DNA of 64,000 nucleotides from contig NW_024037053.1 of assembly GCF_015706575.1 (NCBI RefSeq), positions 4,092,001 to 4,156,000 of the forward strand, given 5' to 3'. The position numbers were made by a program, and so were the translations under genes. The DNA is from Patiria miniata. Its lineage: Eukaryota; Echinodermata; Asteroidea; Valvatida; Asterinidae. Shown one piece after another: positions 12,724-24,800 of the stretch. Below the pieces are notes generated by a model. The model made no database searches. It saw only the letters and a list, made by a program, of their open reading frames with translations, and was not told the origin of the DNA. Positions within the stretch are counted from its first letter, which is position 1, and every line of letters starts with the position of its first letter.

Positions 12724-12965
12724 GGGCCAATTTCATAGAGCTGCTTAAGCACAAAATTTGCTTAAGCACAAAAACGTCTTGCTTAATAAAATCAGGTTAC
12801 CGGCCAAAACTCCATGCGATTGTTATGCTAAGTAAACAACAGCTAAATACCAGTCACAAGCAATGTACATCACATGGAGTTTTGGCCGGTAACCTAATTT
12901 TACTAAGCAATGTTTTTTCGTGCTTAAGCAAATTTTCTGCTTAAGCAGCTCTATGAAACTGGGCC
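12724..12965. mobile_element. Foldback MITE with CTGCTTAAGCA ends, 242 bp
   Basis: Ends are inverted copies: GGGCCAATTTCATAGAGC then TGCTTAAGCA on the left, and TGCTTAAGCA then GCTCTATGAAACTGGGCC on the right. A second, inner inverted pair, GTTACCGGCCAAAACTCCAT / ATGGAGTTTTGGCCGGTAAC, brackets an 80-bp loop. Nothing codes. Confidence 0.88.
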
Positions 12966-13364
12966 GTTTGAGGATCTTCACTGGCAAAACTTGCGTGCGG
13001 GAGGATACCGACGCGTCACGGTCTGTTTGGATCATTGGCGCGTACACATTGTTCGCGCTATTACAGCACAATTTGCTAGCTGAACTCGGATATGCCCTGA
13101 GGCCTAAATACGTTGTTCACGGTAGGCTCGTAAAGGCCTACGATGTAACTTTTTCCAAAGGTTTTGTGTACATTGTGGGGGGGGGGTGATTTGTTGGGGT
13201 TCAAAGGAATTTTAAAGAAATTCTTTAAAGGAATGCCGCCACGCAATAATTGTACGCAAGACGTGTCAAAAATGTCCTACTTCTGATCCTAAATAACTAT
13301 ATTGTTTACCAATAGAATTAAGCCAAAATTTCAGATAATGTGAAAAGATATGACAAATTTTATG

Positions 13365-13702
13365 GAGCAAGTTTCATCGGCTTTGTGCAAGATGGCAAGA
13401 TTTTAATGTCACGTACGAAAAAAAAGTTGTCGATACAGCGCTGAAGACGGTGGAAGAAGGCGCGTGCTGTGGTCAAAAGCTTCTGAAGGAATGCAGGATC
13501 ACCCCTGATATCATTGCACGCCTCCTCGATCGTTTGGCGCAACACACGATCAAGAAGGTGTGCAATGACATCAGGGGTGATCCTGCATTCTTTCAGAAGC
13601 TTTCGGCCGCAGCACGCGCCTTCCGCCACCGTCTCCAACGCTGTATCGATATTGCAGGACGCCAAGTCAAAAGTGATGGAACTCGCTCCATTTGTCATGC
13701 CT
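13365..13702. repeat. Long inverted repeat with mirrored open frames, about 340 bp
   Basis: Arms of about 165 bp meet near 13537. Inner arm words GGAATGCAGGATCACCCCTG and CAGGGGTGATCCTGCATTC are inverted copies, as are GGCGCGTGCTG / CAGCACGCGCC and GTCGATACAGCGCTG / CAACGCTGTATCGAT. Because the arms are palindromic, both strands carry a similar open frame (KLLKECRITPD, CNDIRGDPAF, HRLQRCID are legible either way). A transcript would fold into a long hairpin. The peptide matches no family I know. It may be a foldback element or an inverted gene fragment. Confidence 0.75.
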
Positions 13703-13984
13703 TATGATCTGAAAATGTTTTGATTCCATTTGTAAAGCAACACGGTTATTTAGGAACAAGAAAAAAACCATGAACGTGAAGAGGCCTTTGTACACATCGT
13801 CAACGCATTAATAAAATGGCCTTCGCATTCTCGTTGACGCTGGACGAGCAGTTTAAGTCTCCATAATATTATTGTGTATGCTGCAATCCTGGTAAACAAC
13901 ACAATGGCCATGCACATTCCTACACTGACGTTGAACGGCTCAGTGGTTTTAACGCTTGAACAAGTCTTATTCACAAACAAGCTG

Positions 13985-14345
13985 ATTTACCCGATCATAG
14001 ATCGGGTAGGGCGTATTTGTGTTGGGGTTGAAAGTGTGGGGAGTTAAATGTAAATGGGGGATTTAGTTGAGAAGACATGTAGCTATAGAAAAGCAATTTA
14101 CGGTGACGCGATCTGAGGCAATTTCTGACCACGTACGATAGTAAAACAAAAGATCATCTTTTAAACATCATTTTCGAGTTTGGAGTCATTGAATCAGCTG
14201 TTCTGAGCAAAAGAATATTATAGTAGGCTACAATTTTTATTCGGGGAAGAAAAAGTGGGGGTAGGGAACCAAACGATATTGCCCGCTTTAAAATGTTGGG
14301 GTGGGGGTCCCCCGTCCCCCACCGATTGACGCCGCGCCCATGATA
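13985..14345. repeat. ATAGATCGGGT repeat, copy 1
   Basis: Starts with the short palindrome ACCCGATCATAGATCGGGTA, then GGGGGATTTAGTTGAGAAGA, then ATAGAAAAGCAATTT, then CGATCTGAGGCAATTTCTGA, and ends in a G/C-homopolymer stretch near 14310. Copies at 14840-15000 (same strand) and 52920-53225 (opposite strand) follow the same order. Confidence 0.75.
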
Positions 14346-14839
14346 ATTATGTACCATGGCATGTATAACTGTCTGTAAATTTTCCCGTTGGTCTGTTAAA
14401 TTGCATTTTGTGAGGCAGTCGCGTTTGTTAATGTGGGAAAACTGAGTTGAAAGACTTACCGTATAGTACACAGGCGAAGGCTGATTGTACTGCTTTGACA
14501 ATAAATCATAATGGAATAAAACGTGAAGGTGGCATTTGCAATAAAAATGTTGAGTGTGTTACCATAAAATTAAATAGTCTGAATCATGGAGGAAGGTCAT
14601 TATGAAGGTACAGTATTGGACTCTTCAACAAACGTAAACTTGAACTTCTTACAATTTGCGAGACCTACGAGGAAAAAGTCGATTTAATTATTTTATTCAA
14701 GTTGGCATGGTTCAACCATAATATAAGCAAGGCCAAACAGCCAACAACCGCCTATATTATTATTTATGCACTCTTCGTTATTCCAACCCAACATAGTTCA
14801 AAGATCACAATATTTGAAGCAATGCATCGATCCCTCGTT

Positions 14840-15000
14840 GATTTACCCGATCATAGATCGGGTAGGGCGTAGAGTTGGGGATGAAAATGTGGGAAGATGA
14901 ATGTAACTGGGGGATTTAGTTGAGAAGACATGCAGTTATAGAAAAGCAATTTCTGTGGTGCGATCTGAGGCAATTTCTGACCACTAACAATTATGTACCA
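14840..15000. repeat. ATAGATCGGGT repeat, copy 2 (short)
   Basis: Same order of blocks as 13985-14345, but ending soon after the GCAATTTCTGACCAC word. Flanking DNA is unrelated, so this is a dispersed element and not a local duplication. Confidence 0.7.
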
Positions 15001-15009
15001 TGGCACATT

Positions 15010-16838
15010 CACAAATAACTAGTTTCCCGTACACTGGCAACGATTCGTTTAGTCAAGAGAAATATGAAAGAGAAATGTCGACCTGAATGCTGTATACAGC
15101 GCCCATTACAATGCTTCGGCCTCAGTGGTGACCGTCCTCTGATCATGCGACTGATGATGTGAGAAATCGTGGCGTCAAAAGACCGCAGAACAATTATGTC
15201 TTGAGTGATAAGTTCATATGCAGCTTTGATGATTGGGAATAAGTTTTAATCATATAGGGCTGGGGCAGGGGAACGGGGGGGGGGTGAGCAACGGTACGTA
15301 CCGTCCCACGGCCACCCATCCACAACAGACAAGAAGGCAGCCAACCGGACTTTCTGGCAAATATTGGGGTCAACATGGACGTTGCTAGAAAATCAGTCCA
15401 AAATTACTGGCTCTATTCATGATGGAGGAAACTATTAGAAATCGCGTGTATCAGATGCATTCAGTCCATGATAAGTAGCTGCTACAGGGTTCACTAAGAA
15501 ATTTCAATCATTTCTAAGCAAATGTCAATCAAAACAGAGAACGTGGAACGGTAGCATCATTATGTCAAATTGAGGGTCGAAGCACATGGAACGACGTATT
15601 AATGGAAACTGCACATTCTGAGGGGGCACAGCACTACTACAGTCTAACGTATGTTATAAGATCATAAATCCAAACCCAGCACGGCACAGCACATCCGCAC
15701 ATGCCAGAATAAACTAAGGCCCAAGTTGAAAATAAAGAGCTTTTGGAAAAGTCATTTCGGATTAAACGGAAAAACAAACAGAGGCTAGTAGGTGCCCAAA
15801 GAACCAGATGTAAAGCTCGACATTTCAGTCATGATGATGCTCGACCGTCGTCAGGAAAAAAAAATAAAACTGACGATCGACAAAACAACTGGCAAAGCCC
15901 GGCCTAGCAGATCAAACGAGTCTTTGGAAACGTTTCCACGATCAACAAGCCTCTTCTACCTAAATTTATTTTCAACCCGTATATCAATCAGCCCTGGCCT
16001 AGTCATGATGCCATCCTAAACACGGCGAGGTTTATTGTCTTCTTTTAAGTATCCGCTATAAGCATCCAACGTGTACAGAATGGCACATACCGCGCCTTCG
16101 TTTATACGCACGACGAGTCTACATAATATCCTAAACTGATTATACAAAAATTACACATATCGCGGATAAACTTCACGTCCAAGCTGCGTTTGTCTATAAT
16201 AATTTAGCTGTATTCCACAGAAAACGTTAAAAATGTGTTCACTTACCACATTTAAATGTCCACGGATCGTCCAACCAGGCTTGAGCGCGGGATTAAGTTT
16301 TTTCTCGGTGTGGATTTCAACCGACGTCACAGGATGTGTCAAAATTTGCTAACAACAATACAAAATCCGGGGCATTCCCGTGATTTGTAAATTACAAATG
16401 TCAGCAATGTTTGTTTTCTATAGTCGTTGTTTGGAGTGGAGCCCCTGGGCAATAGACAAGTTGGGACATGACAAGGTCTGTTGTTATTTCTGGACCGCGA
16501 AAAGAAATTAAAGGTCTTTGTCTCCACGTCACGTGGGAAATTTTTTTTTTTTTCGTAGAGCGGAAAAGTTCCTGCATCATAGGTAGGCCTAATTGTTCAT
16601 TCTTACAAACTTTCGAACGTTGACACACACATGGATCTGTGGTTTTTAAAATAAAAACAAATACTTGCTTGGACCTCTACTTCGTAACGGTGGATTTTTG
16701 ATCTGTTTGGAAGTCAGATAATGCCAGTAGCCAAGTTCCAATGATCAACAACATCGCATCAGCGCAACACGTCTAGACATGTGTGATGTCACACCCTTTT
16801 GTTACTCGACACAGCGCCCTCTCCAGCCGAGAGTAAAT
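15010..16838. other. Intergenic upstream of FAF1
   Basis: No supported gene. A 75-codon plus-strand frame (15792-16019) and several minus-strand frames lack family similarity and splice context. A CACGTCACGTGG block at about 16525 contains an E-box core (CACGTG) roughly 360 bp upstream of the FAF1 start codon. Confidence 0.5.
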
Positions 16839-16892
16839 AATAAGTAAACACGACGTCTGCGCATGTGCGGTGAGTGACGAGAGAACACAACA
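16839..16892 (+). promoter_or_regulatory. FAF1 proximal promoter/5'UTR with NRF1-like site
   Basis: TGCGCATGTGCG at 16858-16869 is a near-palindromic match to the NRF1 (nuclear respiratory factor 1) site and lies 24 bp before the FAF1 ATG. A CGACGTC word (CRE half-site like) overlaps its left side. No TATA box is seen. NRF1 sites next to start sites are common in TATA-less housekeeping promoters. The transcription start itself cannot be placed from sequence. Confidence 0.5.
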
Positions 16893-19800
16893 ATGGCGGC
16901 CAACAGAGAAGAAATACTGGCAGATTTTCAGGTGAGAAACTCTCGGATTTCTGAAATGTTTGTGGGGGAATTTTGATATCATGACGTAAATTGGGTCATC
17001 GGGGTCCAAACCTCCACCGATCTGGCCAAATCAAGATTTCTGGTCCCTTTCTTACTAGATAAAATGTAGTTTCGATCGGACTGTCAATGACACAGCTGAT
17101 TCCAATTCTATGATTCACAATCACATAACAATGTACAGTCAGTCAGAGGCGTTACCCCCCCCCCCCCAAAAAAAAGGCGATTGTGTAGTTAAGGATCCCT
17201 CTTTAGGTTTGATCAAATTAGAGTCAAGTGTGTTTTTTATCATTTTAAAATGACTTGTTTTCAACCTGAAGCAGACTTCCCGTAGCCTACATCATGTTTT
17301 TAATTTCTTTTAATAATGACATCATTTTTTTGTAATTTTGAACAGTTTCTTATGCAGCTTATAAATAATGTTCTTGCGATAGAAAATGCGATTTTCTTAC
17401 ATGTTTTGCAGTTGTTGCCCTGCCAATCAACGCCGTTTAACTTTTGCGTGTTCACTGAACATTGATTCACTGAGCATCACGGCAATCACCATCTTTATTT
17501 TCGTGTTGCCTTTTGTCGTCTTCATCCCAAAATTTCCCTTAAAAAATAAAAACCCTGCCCCCTGTCTACATGGCTTTATCTTTTATTTGGTAACATCAAT
17601 AAAAAGTGGTGAATATTTCTGACCGTTTGACATCGGTAGAAGCAAGTTCATAAAAGTTACTTTGGATTGACACCAAGTTTTAAAAATAAACGACGCTTAC
17701 CATGGGTGTCGAGTCAACTCAAAAGAAGGCTTGTTCTTGAGAACTGAGGCGCGTATGTACGTGTAAACGACAGACCTAACTTCCTTTGTGAGATTTGTAT
17801 GGATTTCACGAGACTTGTAGCACATAATTGTATCAGCAGTGTTCACGCATGGTTACTGCATGCTTGTTGTTTACCATGCCTTTTGTTATGTAGACCCTAC
17901 TTCCTGTTTATGTATAGATGTGGAAGTAGTATGGCCATTGTTAAGGGAAATCCCGCAATCTGTGTGATTGTGCAATTAAACCTTTAGTCACTGCAGCACC
18001 CGAAACCGTCATTATCTATTACTCACCAAAATTTTAAAAACCCCTATAGTTTTGTGATTCTTTAGTTAATAAACGCAATGTAATGCAACATAGAACATGT
18101 ACAAGTATTAATGGATTAAAGGGGCAATACAGCCTGGAAGGCACCCAATTGGGCTACAAAACACATTTTAAACAAAATTATATTCATTGGAAACAGCATT
18201 TAAAAGTAAGATATAAACGTCCACACAACTGTCCTTTAAAAACTGGGCGTTTTTGTGTTATTGTTTGCGAGAACCATGCATTATGTGACCACACACAATG
18301 TGTACGGTACATGTATATTTATAGAGATGGCGTGAAATACGTATGCATACGCCACAAAATGTCCGCCGGGTCCGATGTAAACAGGTTTTTTTTCTCCATA
18401 TTTTCTCGGGAACAGTAACGTCGGTAAGACATTGGGTTAGTTTCCTTTCAACCAGACCTTTGAAAGAGAACAAGTAAACAATCCAAACATGAATTTTTTA
18501 GGCTGTGCTGCCCCTTTAATTCACTAGACTATGTCTGCCAATGCAAAATTGCAAATGGCCTCTCATTTCTATTGAGGGCCATTCCAACGTTATGAAAGGA
18601 CTTATTGTCCCTGACGGAGCCAGATAATCATGATATATAATTAATAACGCAGAGAAATGATCCAAAACTCCTAGTCTGTAATCTCCTTGACCATTACTAG
18701 ATGGTGGCTAGATGTATATGATACATTGAAAATACATGTATATAAAAAATATTTTTCAAATTTATTCACTTAGCTCGCTCTGTCACGGATGAACTTTACA
18801 AAAATGCTGGAATTGGCCTTCACAAGTTATCCATTAGGCCAAAAAAAAAAGTCTCCGGTTTCTGGTATGCGCGCGCGTCGCCGTAGCCATGCGCGTCGGC
18901 AAAATGAAAAAGGTTGTTTTTTCAATGAAAGATGATGTCTCAAAACCGCCAAACTCACTGGTTTGACTGGAATCCTGCTGCTGCACAATTTTAACGTGTT
19001 TTTAGATTGGGTTATGGTCGAGAATAAGCTTTATGTGACCTCTCTGGACTCCCATATATTTGCACTAAGTTTAGTCAGGCACCATTTGCAGTCATCAGCC
19101 GACATTTGAAGCAAAAAAATCAGGTAAAAAAAAAAAAAAGCCGCGTCGCCGCGCCACTTTTAGAGGCAAGCTCCATACCAGAAACCGGAGACTTTTTTGG
19201 GGGGCCTTAGCTTGTTTGGAAATTTGAATCATTGGTGTATCTCCTTGCATCCACCTCATTATGCTCATTTAGTGTTCAACCTGTTTAAATGTATGTCTTT
19301 GCTACAAATAAACCACAATTTAGAGTGGTGCATGCTAAAATTAAAAGATCGAAGTGACATTGTTTCGTCTCAATTTGTTTTCCAGGCCTGTACTGGAATT
19401 GAGAATTTTGAGGAGTCTTTGGCCCATTTGGAGCAGAATGAATGGGATTTACAGCGAGCGGTGGTGTCCGTCATGGGGGCACAGGAGGGTGTAACGGTCC
19501 CTGACTCGGCCCCTGAGGAGGCACCCCTACCACCCACCTTGTAAGTAGGATGTCTTAGAGAGAATGTTTGCCTTGGTCCTACATTTATTGAAGAAAAAAA
19601 CCCAGTATCAATCAAACTTATCCGATTCTGTTTTGAAATGTAGGCCGGGAGTTGTACAGTTCAGTGGATCCGCACCGTGTGCGTCCGTCCCCAGAGCGTT
19701 TGAGTCTCACCGATCCCACAGTCCTCCGCCAAACAGAGTCCGCATGCTGGAGTTTGATATATCCTACAACGACACAAACACAGAGCTGGTCGTGGAAGAC

Positions 19801-21793
19801 AGCAGAACAGTTCGTACGTAACCAATAAATATGCTTGAAAAAAAGTAATCCCTGTACTGCCTCAAACTGCCCTGCCTGTTACTCCTTGTACTGCCCCAAA
19901 CCACCCTGTTACTTCCTGTACAGCCCCAAACCACCCTGCCTGTTACTCCCTGTACTGCCCAAAACCACCCTGCCTGTTACTCCCTGTACTGCCCTAAACT
20001 GCCGTGCCTGTTACTCCCTGTACTGCCCCAAACCACCCTGCCTGTTACTCCCTGTACTGCCCCAAACCACCCCGCCTGTTACTCCCTGTACTGCCCCAAA
20101 CAGCTCTGCCTGTTACTCCCTGTACTGCCCTAAACAGCTCTGCCTGTTACTCCCTGTACTGCCCCAAACTGCCCTGCCTTTAACTTCCATGTACTGCCCC
20201 AAACCACCCTGCCAGTTACTCCCTGTACCACCCCAAACTGCCCTGCCTGTTACTCCCTGTACTGCCCCAAACTGCCCTGCCTGTTACTCCCTGTACTGCC
20301 CCAAACTGCCCTGCCTGTTACTCCCTGTACTGCCCCAAACTGCCCTGCCTTTAACTTCCATGTACTGCCCCAAACCACCCTGCCAGTTACTCCCTGTACC
20401 ACCCCAAACTGCCCTGCCTGTTACTCCCTGTACTGCCCCAAACTGCCCTGCCTGTTACTCCCTGTACTGCCCCAAACTGCCCTGCCTGTTACTCCCTGTA
20501 CTGCCCCAAACTGCCCTGCCTGTTACTCCCTGTACTGCCCCAAACCACCCTGCCTGTTACTCCCTGTACTGCCCCAAACCATCCTGCCTGTTACTCTTGG
20601 TACTGCCCCAAACTGTCCTACCTGTTACTCCCTGTACTGCCCCAAACTGTCCTGCCTGTTACTCCCTGTACTGCCCCAAACCACCCTGCCAGTTACTCCC
20701 TGTACCACCCCAAACCACCCTGCCTGTTACTCCCTGTACTGCCCCAAACTGTCCTGCCTGTTACTCCCTGTACTGCCCCAAACCACCCTGCCTGTTACTC
20801 CCTGTACCGCCCCAAACCACCCTGCCAGTTACTCCCTGTACCACCCCAAACCACCCTGCCTGTTACTCCCTGTACTGCCCCAAACTGTCCTGCCTATTAC
20901 TCCCTGTACCCCTAAGTGGTAAAATCTATAAACTTTACTTTTTCCCCTGTTTTTTTCCAGGTACGGTCAAGGAGCTGTTGTCAGCTCAGCTCAATGTCCC
21001 ACCAGAGAAGTTGCTTGTAGGAGGATGGGCGCATGCCAGACCAGCACCCGATGACTCGGTACAAAAAAATCCATGTCAATTTTTTAATAAAATAGTGTGG
21101 CGGTTTTGAAGTGCTTTATACAACTTCCTCAAAGCGCTTTACAATTATTGTTTATGTTCTTCAGGCTATGAATTAATTGTAAGTGGTTTGTGATCATTCC
21201 AATACAAGCTCTACTCTCACAGACAAAGCTATGAAAACCACGCAAACAAAGAAAGTCCACACTCATTGGAGGGGTCATTATTTTGAATCTGATCGTCTTA
21301 TGATGACGTCATTTATATAGACCTTTGGGGAATTTTGTTAGCTACATTTTGATATCCAGTTTGCTACCAAAGACTGTAAAGTGTCCAAGATTGACAAGGG
21401 TGTATGAACAATGATGCAGTTGGACATCTTGAATCATGCTGGACATCTTGAATTTTATTTTACAACTGTGAGATCATTTTTTTTTTTAACCACGTTTGCA
21501 GGATGTGTTGTCGACGCTACATTTACCTCTCAAGAACAGACTGTACGTTCTCACGCCCGGCTTACCCACGACCAGTGCCGAGCAGCCCAATGGAGAAGAG
21601 TTAGTCCTTTCTTAAAGTTTTGTTTACCAGCTAAGCAACTTAGCTCAAAAGAAATTCCCTGCTAGCAGTTGTGCTTGAGCTGTTTACTTAAGTTTATTAC
21701 ATGTATAGTATGGACGTTTTACTTCAAATTTGCAATGAAATTCTGAGTGGGGAGAGGTCAACATACCTTCCCCCACCCATTGCCCCCTCCCCC

Positions 21794-21826
<33 letters not shown>

Positions 21827-24800
21827 AATAACCCCCATCCATTGCCCCATCCCCTTTAGGCCACTGGTTAGAATACACAAAGAAAACATGTGCCTCACAT
21901 GTTTTCTGGCAAAACGAGACAGAAGTGGGCAGAAGTTGAAATGAGGGTTTGCAGGTATTAGGAAAGAGAATAAAATTCTCCTCACTATTATGTTTTTTGC
22001 ACTTCAATCAGACATTCCATTGACAAGTTAAAGGTTCGCATTGATCAACATGTAAAAAAAAAATTAAATACTGAGAAAAATCAAGTTTCAAGTTAAAGTA
22101 CTTTATCTTTCTTTTAATATTCTTTCATCTGTCGCAGGACGAGTTACACAGACAAGTTGACGCGGTCTTTCGAGCTCATTATCAACGACACCGACATGAA
22201 CCAGGAGTACAGACTACGCTACGAGGGTTGTAAGACCATCCTTAGCGTCAAGCAGGGTATGAACGCGCTAACCAACGTCGAGGTCCGACACCAACGATGG
22301 ATAGGGTGGCCCGACGAGAGCGATGATTCGGTAAGGCCTTGAAAATCAACAGCCATATATGCAAGCAGATTTAGTGATTAATTATGCAAAACAAGACTGC
22401 GTCTTGACCTCGAGATTCTGACCATTCAGCGGGCCTTCTATCGGGTCTTGTGCAACCCGTTGTATTACCAAAAAAATGGCATCCAAATTGACCAATCAAC
22501 AGCTTAGTCCACATTTCTGATTCTAAAGTCGACTCCAATTGGCTGGTACGCAGGATCGCATAAAATTTATTAGACGTTCGCACCTTGGCTCTTCCCATGT
22601 GAATATCCGATACGCAGACTACCCATGGTGTTGCCAAAAAAACATATTTCAAAGACCTTGTTTGACTTTACAACTGCCTCTGCATAACGTCAAATTTAAT
22701 GTCCGTTTTTTTTTTCCTTATTCCGTTCGGTATCAACTCTGCAGCTAACATTAGCAGCCTCAGGAATAGACTTTCCCAGTCACAAGTTCACTTTTTCTAG
22801 GGTACCGAACCACAACAAAACAGACCAGGTGAGCATGTACAACCGTTATCGTTTTATTTATTGCGTTTAGCTAAGTTTACTTCTTTGATTTTATACGATT
22901 GTCTTTAAACAATTCTTGCTTGACCACTTGTTATGTTGCTAAAAGTTAGTTAATATTGTCCACTGTAAGGTATTATTGTTTATTCATAAATACCTAAGAC
23001 AGTTTACCCATTCCTATTGGATGAGAGCCTGTCATGTGGCCAGTTTTAAACAGTTGATGAATAATAATAATAATACCGGAGTTTTATATATCACACATAT
23101 CTACCAACAATTAGGTACTCAATGTGAGGCTGACATGGCATGGCTGGCTGGTCTTAAACACTTTTCCAGTGTCACATAAAATTTGGACTCCTGTAAAATC
23201 CAGTGCCAGCACCGTTTTATTGGTTGAACATTCACAATCCTCACGTAGGCATGTGCAATACTACAAGTGGGTCAGTATTTCATAGTCCTAAATTAACACT
23301 ACACCGGTACATCTGCGTTGCGCACCACATCACGCAGTACGCGCAACGCACGCGTCAATCTCCATATAAGGAGTTGCTTACGAGAGGGCCTTACCATGTA
23401 CAGCTAGAGGGGTATTTTGTTTACCGAAATGGTTAAAAATATACAATTTTGGACTTGTTTTGCCTTTTGGACCGAAAAGTTTATATTTTTGGACCTTCGG
23501 CTCAGGTAATTATCAGCATCCAGCCTCCAACTGGTCTTAAACAGAGTGTTTGAAACCTCCAAAGCACACATTTATTCCTTTATTGTTTTTTTTTTCAGGC
23601 TTAGTACATTTCGAAAGAATTAGCTAAAGATATTTATTTATTTATTTATTACATTTCTTTACCCAGGGTATGCCCAAACAGTTCAAAACTGGTTTCCATT
23701 GGGGCCCTGCATTCAATAAAAAATGACTACTTGACTAAATCCCTACAGTATTTCTGCTATAAACCCTGCTCTACACAACAAAATACAACAGTGTGAAATT
23801 ATTTTGTTGAACTTATGTTTGTTTTTTTACGTCAGCCCTCTGCGTCGCGCGACCCCATCAACATCAGCGACAGCGAGGATGAGGTGGCGGACATGGACAT
23901 TGACGATTGCACGATCTTCAGTAACGAGAGCCAGACGAGAAAGTTTGAACCGTTATGTGAGTATCTGCCATTCAGGTGTGTCACAATGTTGTTCGTGACA
24001 ATGTACCTATTGGTCATGCCTGCCGTAGACTGAGATTGAAAAAAAAATCACTTGTGATCACTTGTGATTGACTTGTGATGACTTCTGCTTGCATTTTGAT
24101 TTACTTGTGATTGACGTTTGATGACTTGTGATGGACTTGTGATGGACTTGTGGTGGACTTGTGATGACTTGTGATGACTAATGATGACTTGTGATTGACT
24201 TATGATGACTTTTGATTGACTTGTGATCCCTGATGACTTGTGATTGACTTGTTATGACTTGTGATGGACTTGTGATTGACTTGTGATTGACTTATGATGA
24301 CTTGTGATTGACTTTTGATGACTTGTGATGACTTGTGATGGACTTGTGACTGACTTGTGATTGACTTGTGATGGTCTTGTGATGGACGTGTGATTGACTT
24401 ATGGTAACTTGATAACAGCTCTGACTGTTGACAAAATATAGGAACTCACCTAGAAATTCTGTTGTTTAGTTTAAAGAGTTACCCGAAGATTGTTTACATG
24501 TATCTTTGATTGTTTACAGTACCAGCCGATATAGAAAACGAAACAGACGGCCTCATTCAGTTCTGTCATGAGTTCAGCTCCCGATACGGGGAGACCCACC
24601 CTCAATTTTACATGGGTCCTTTAGAGGATGCTGTGAAGGAAGCATTCGGTGGCTTGGCAGTTGAGGTGAGCACCCCTGGCTCAGAAATAAATTCGCACGA
24701 ATGTTTGATTTGCTACGATAATTGAATTTAAGTTTTTCTATATTCTTTCGTTCGTTATATTTTGTAAATTAGATTTGATTATTATTTTATTTCTGGTCAT

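Noticed and set aside
13450-13707. Protein-coding gene in the inverted repeat
   Set aside because: Mirrored frames are a consequence of the palindrome. No start context, neighbouring exon or known domain supports a gene.
19835-21109. 424-codon frame as a separate cysteine/proline-rich gene
   Set aside because: It is the translation of a 30-bp minisatellite read into FAF1 exon 4. It lacks an ATG and the repeat lies inside an intron.
24049-24410. CRISPR-like array
   Set aside because: Units are contiguous imperfect 10-11-mers without unique spacers, in a eukaryotic intron.
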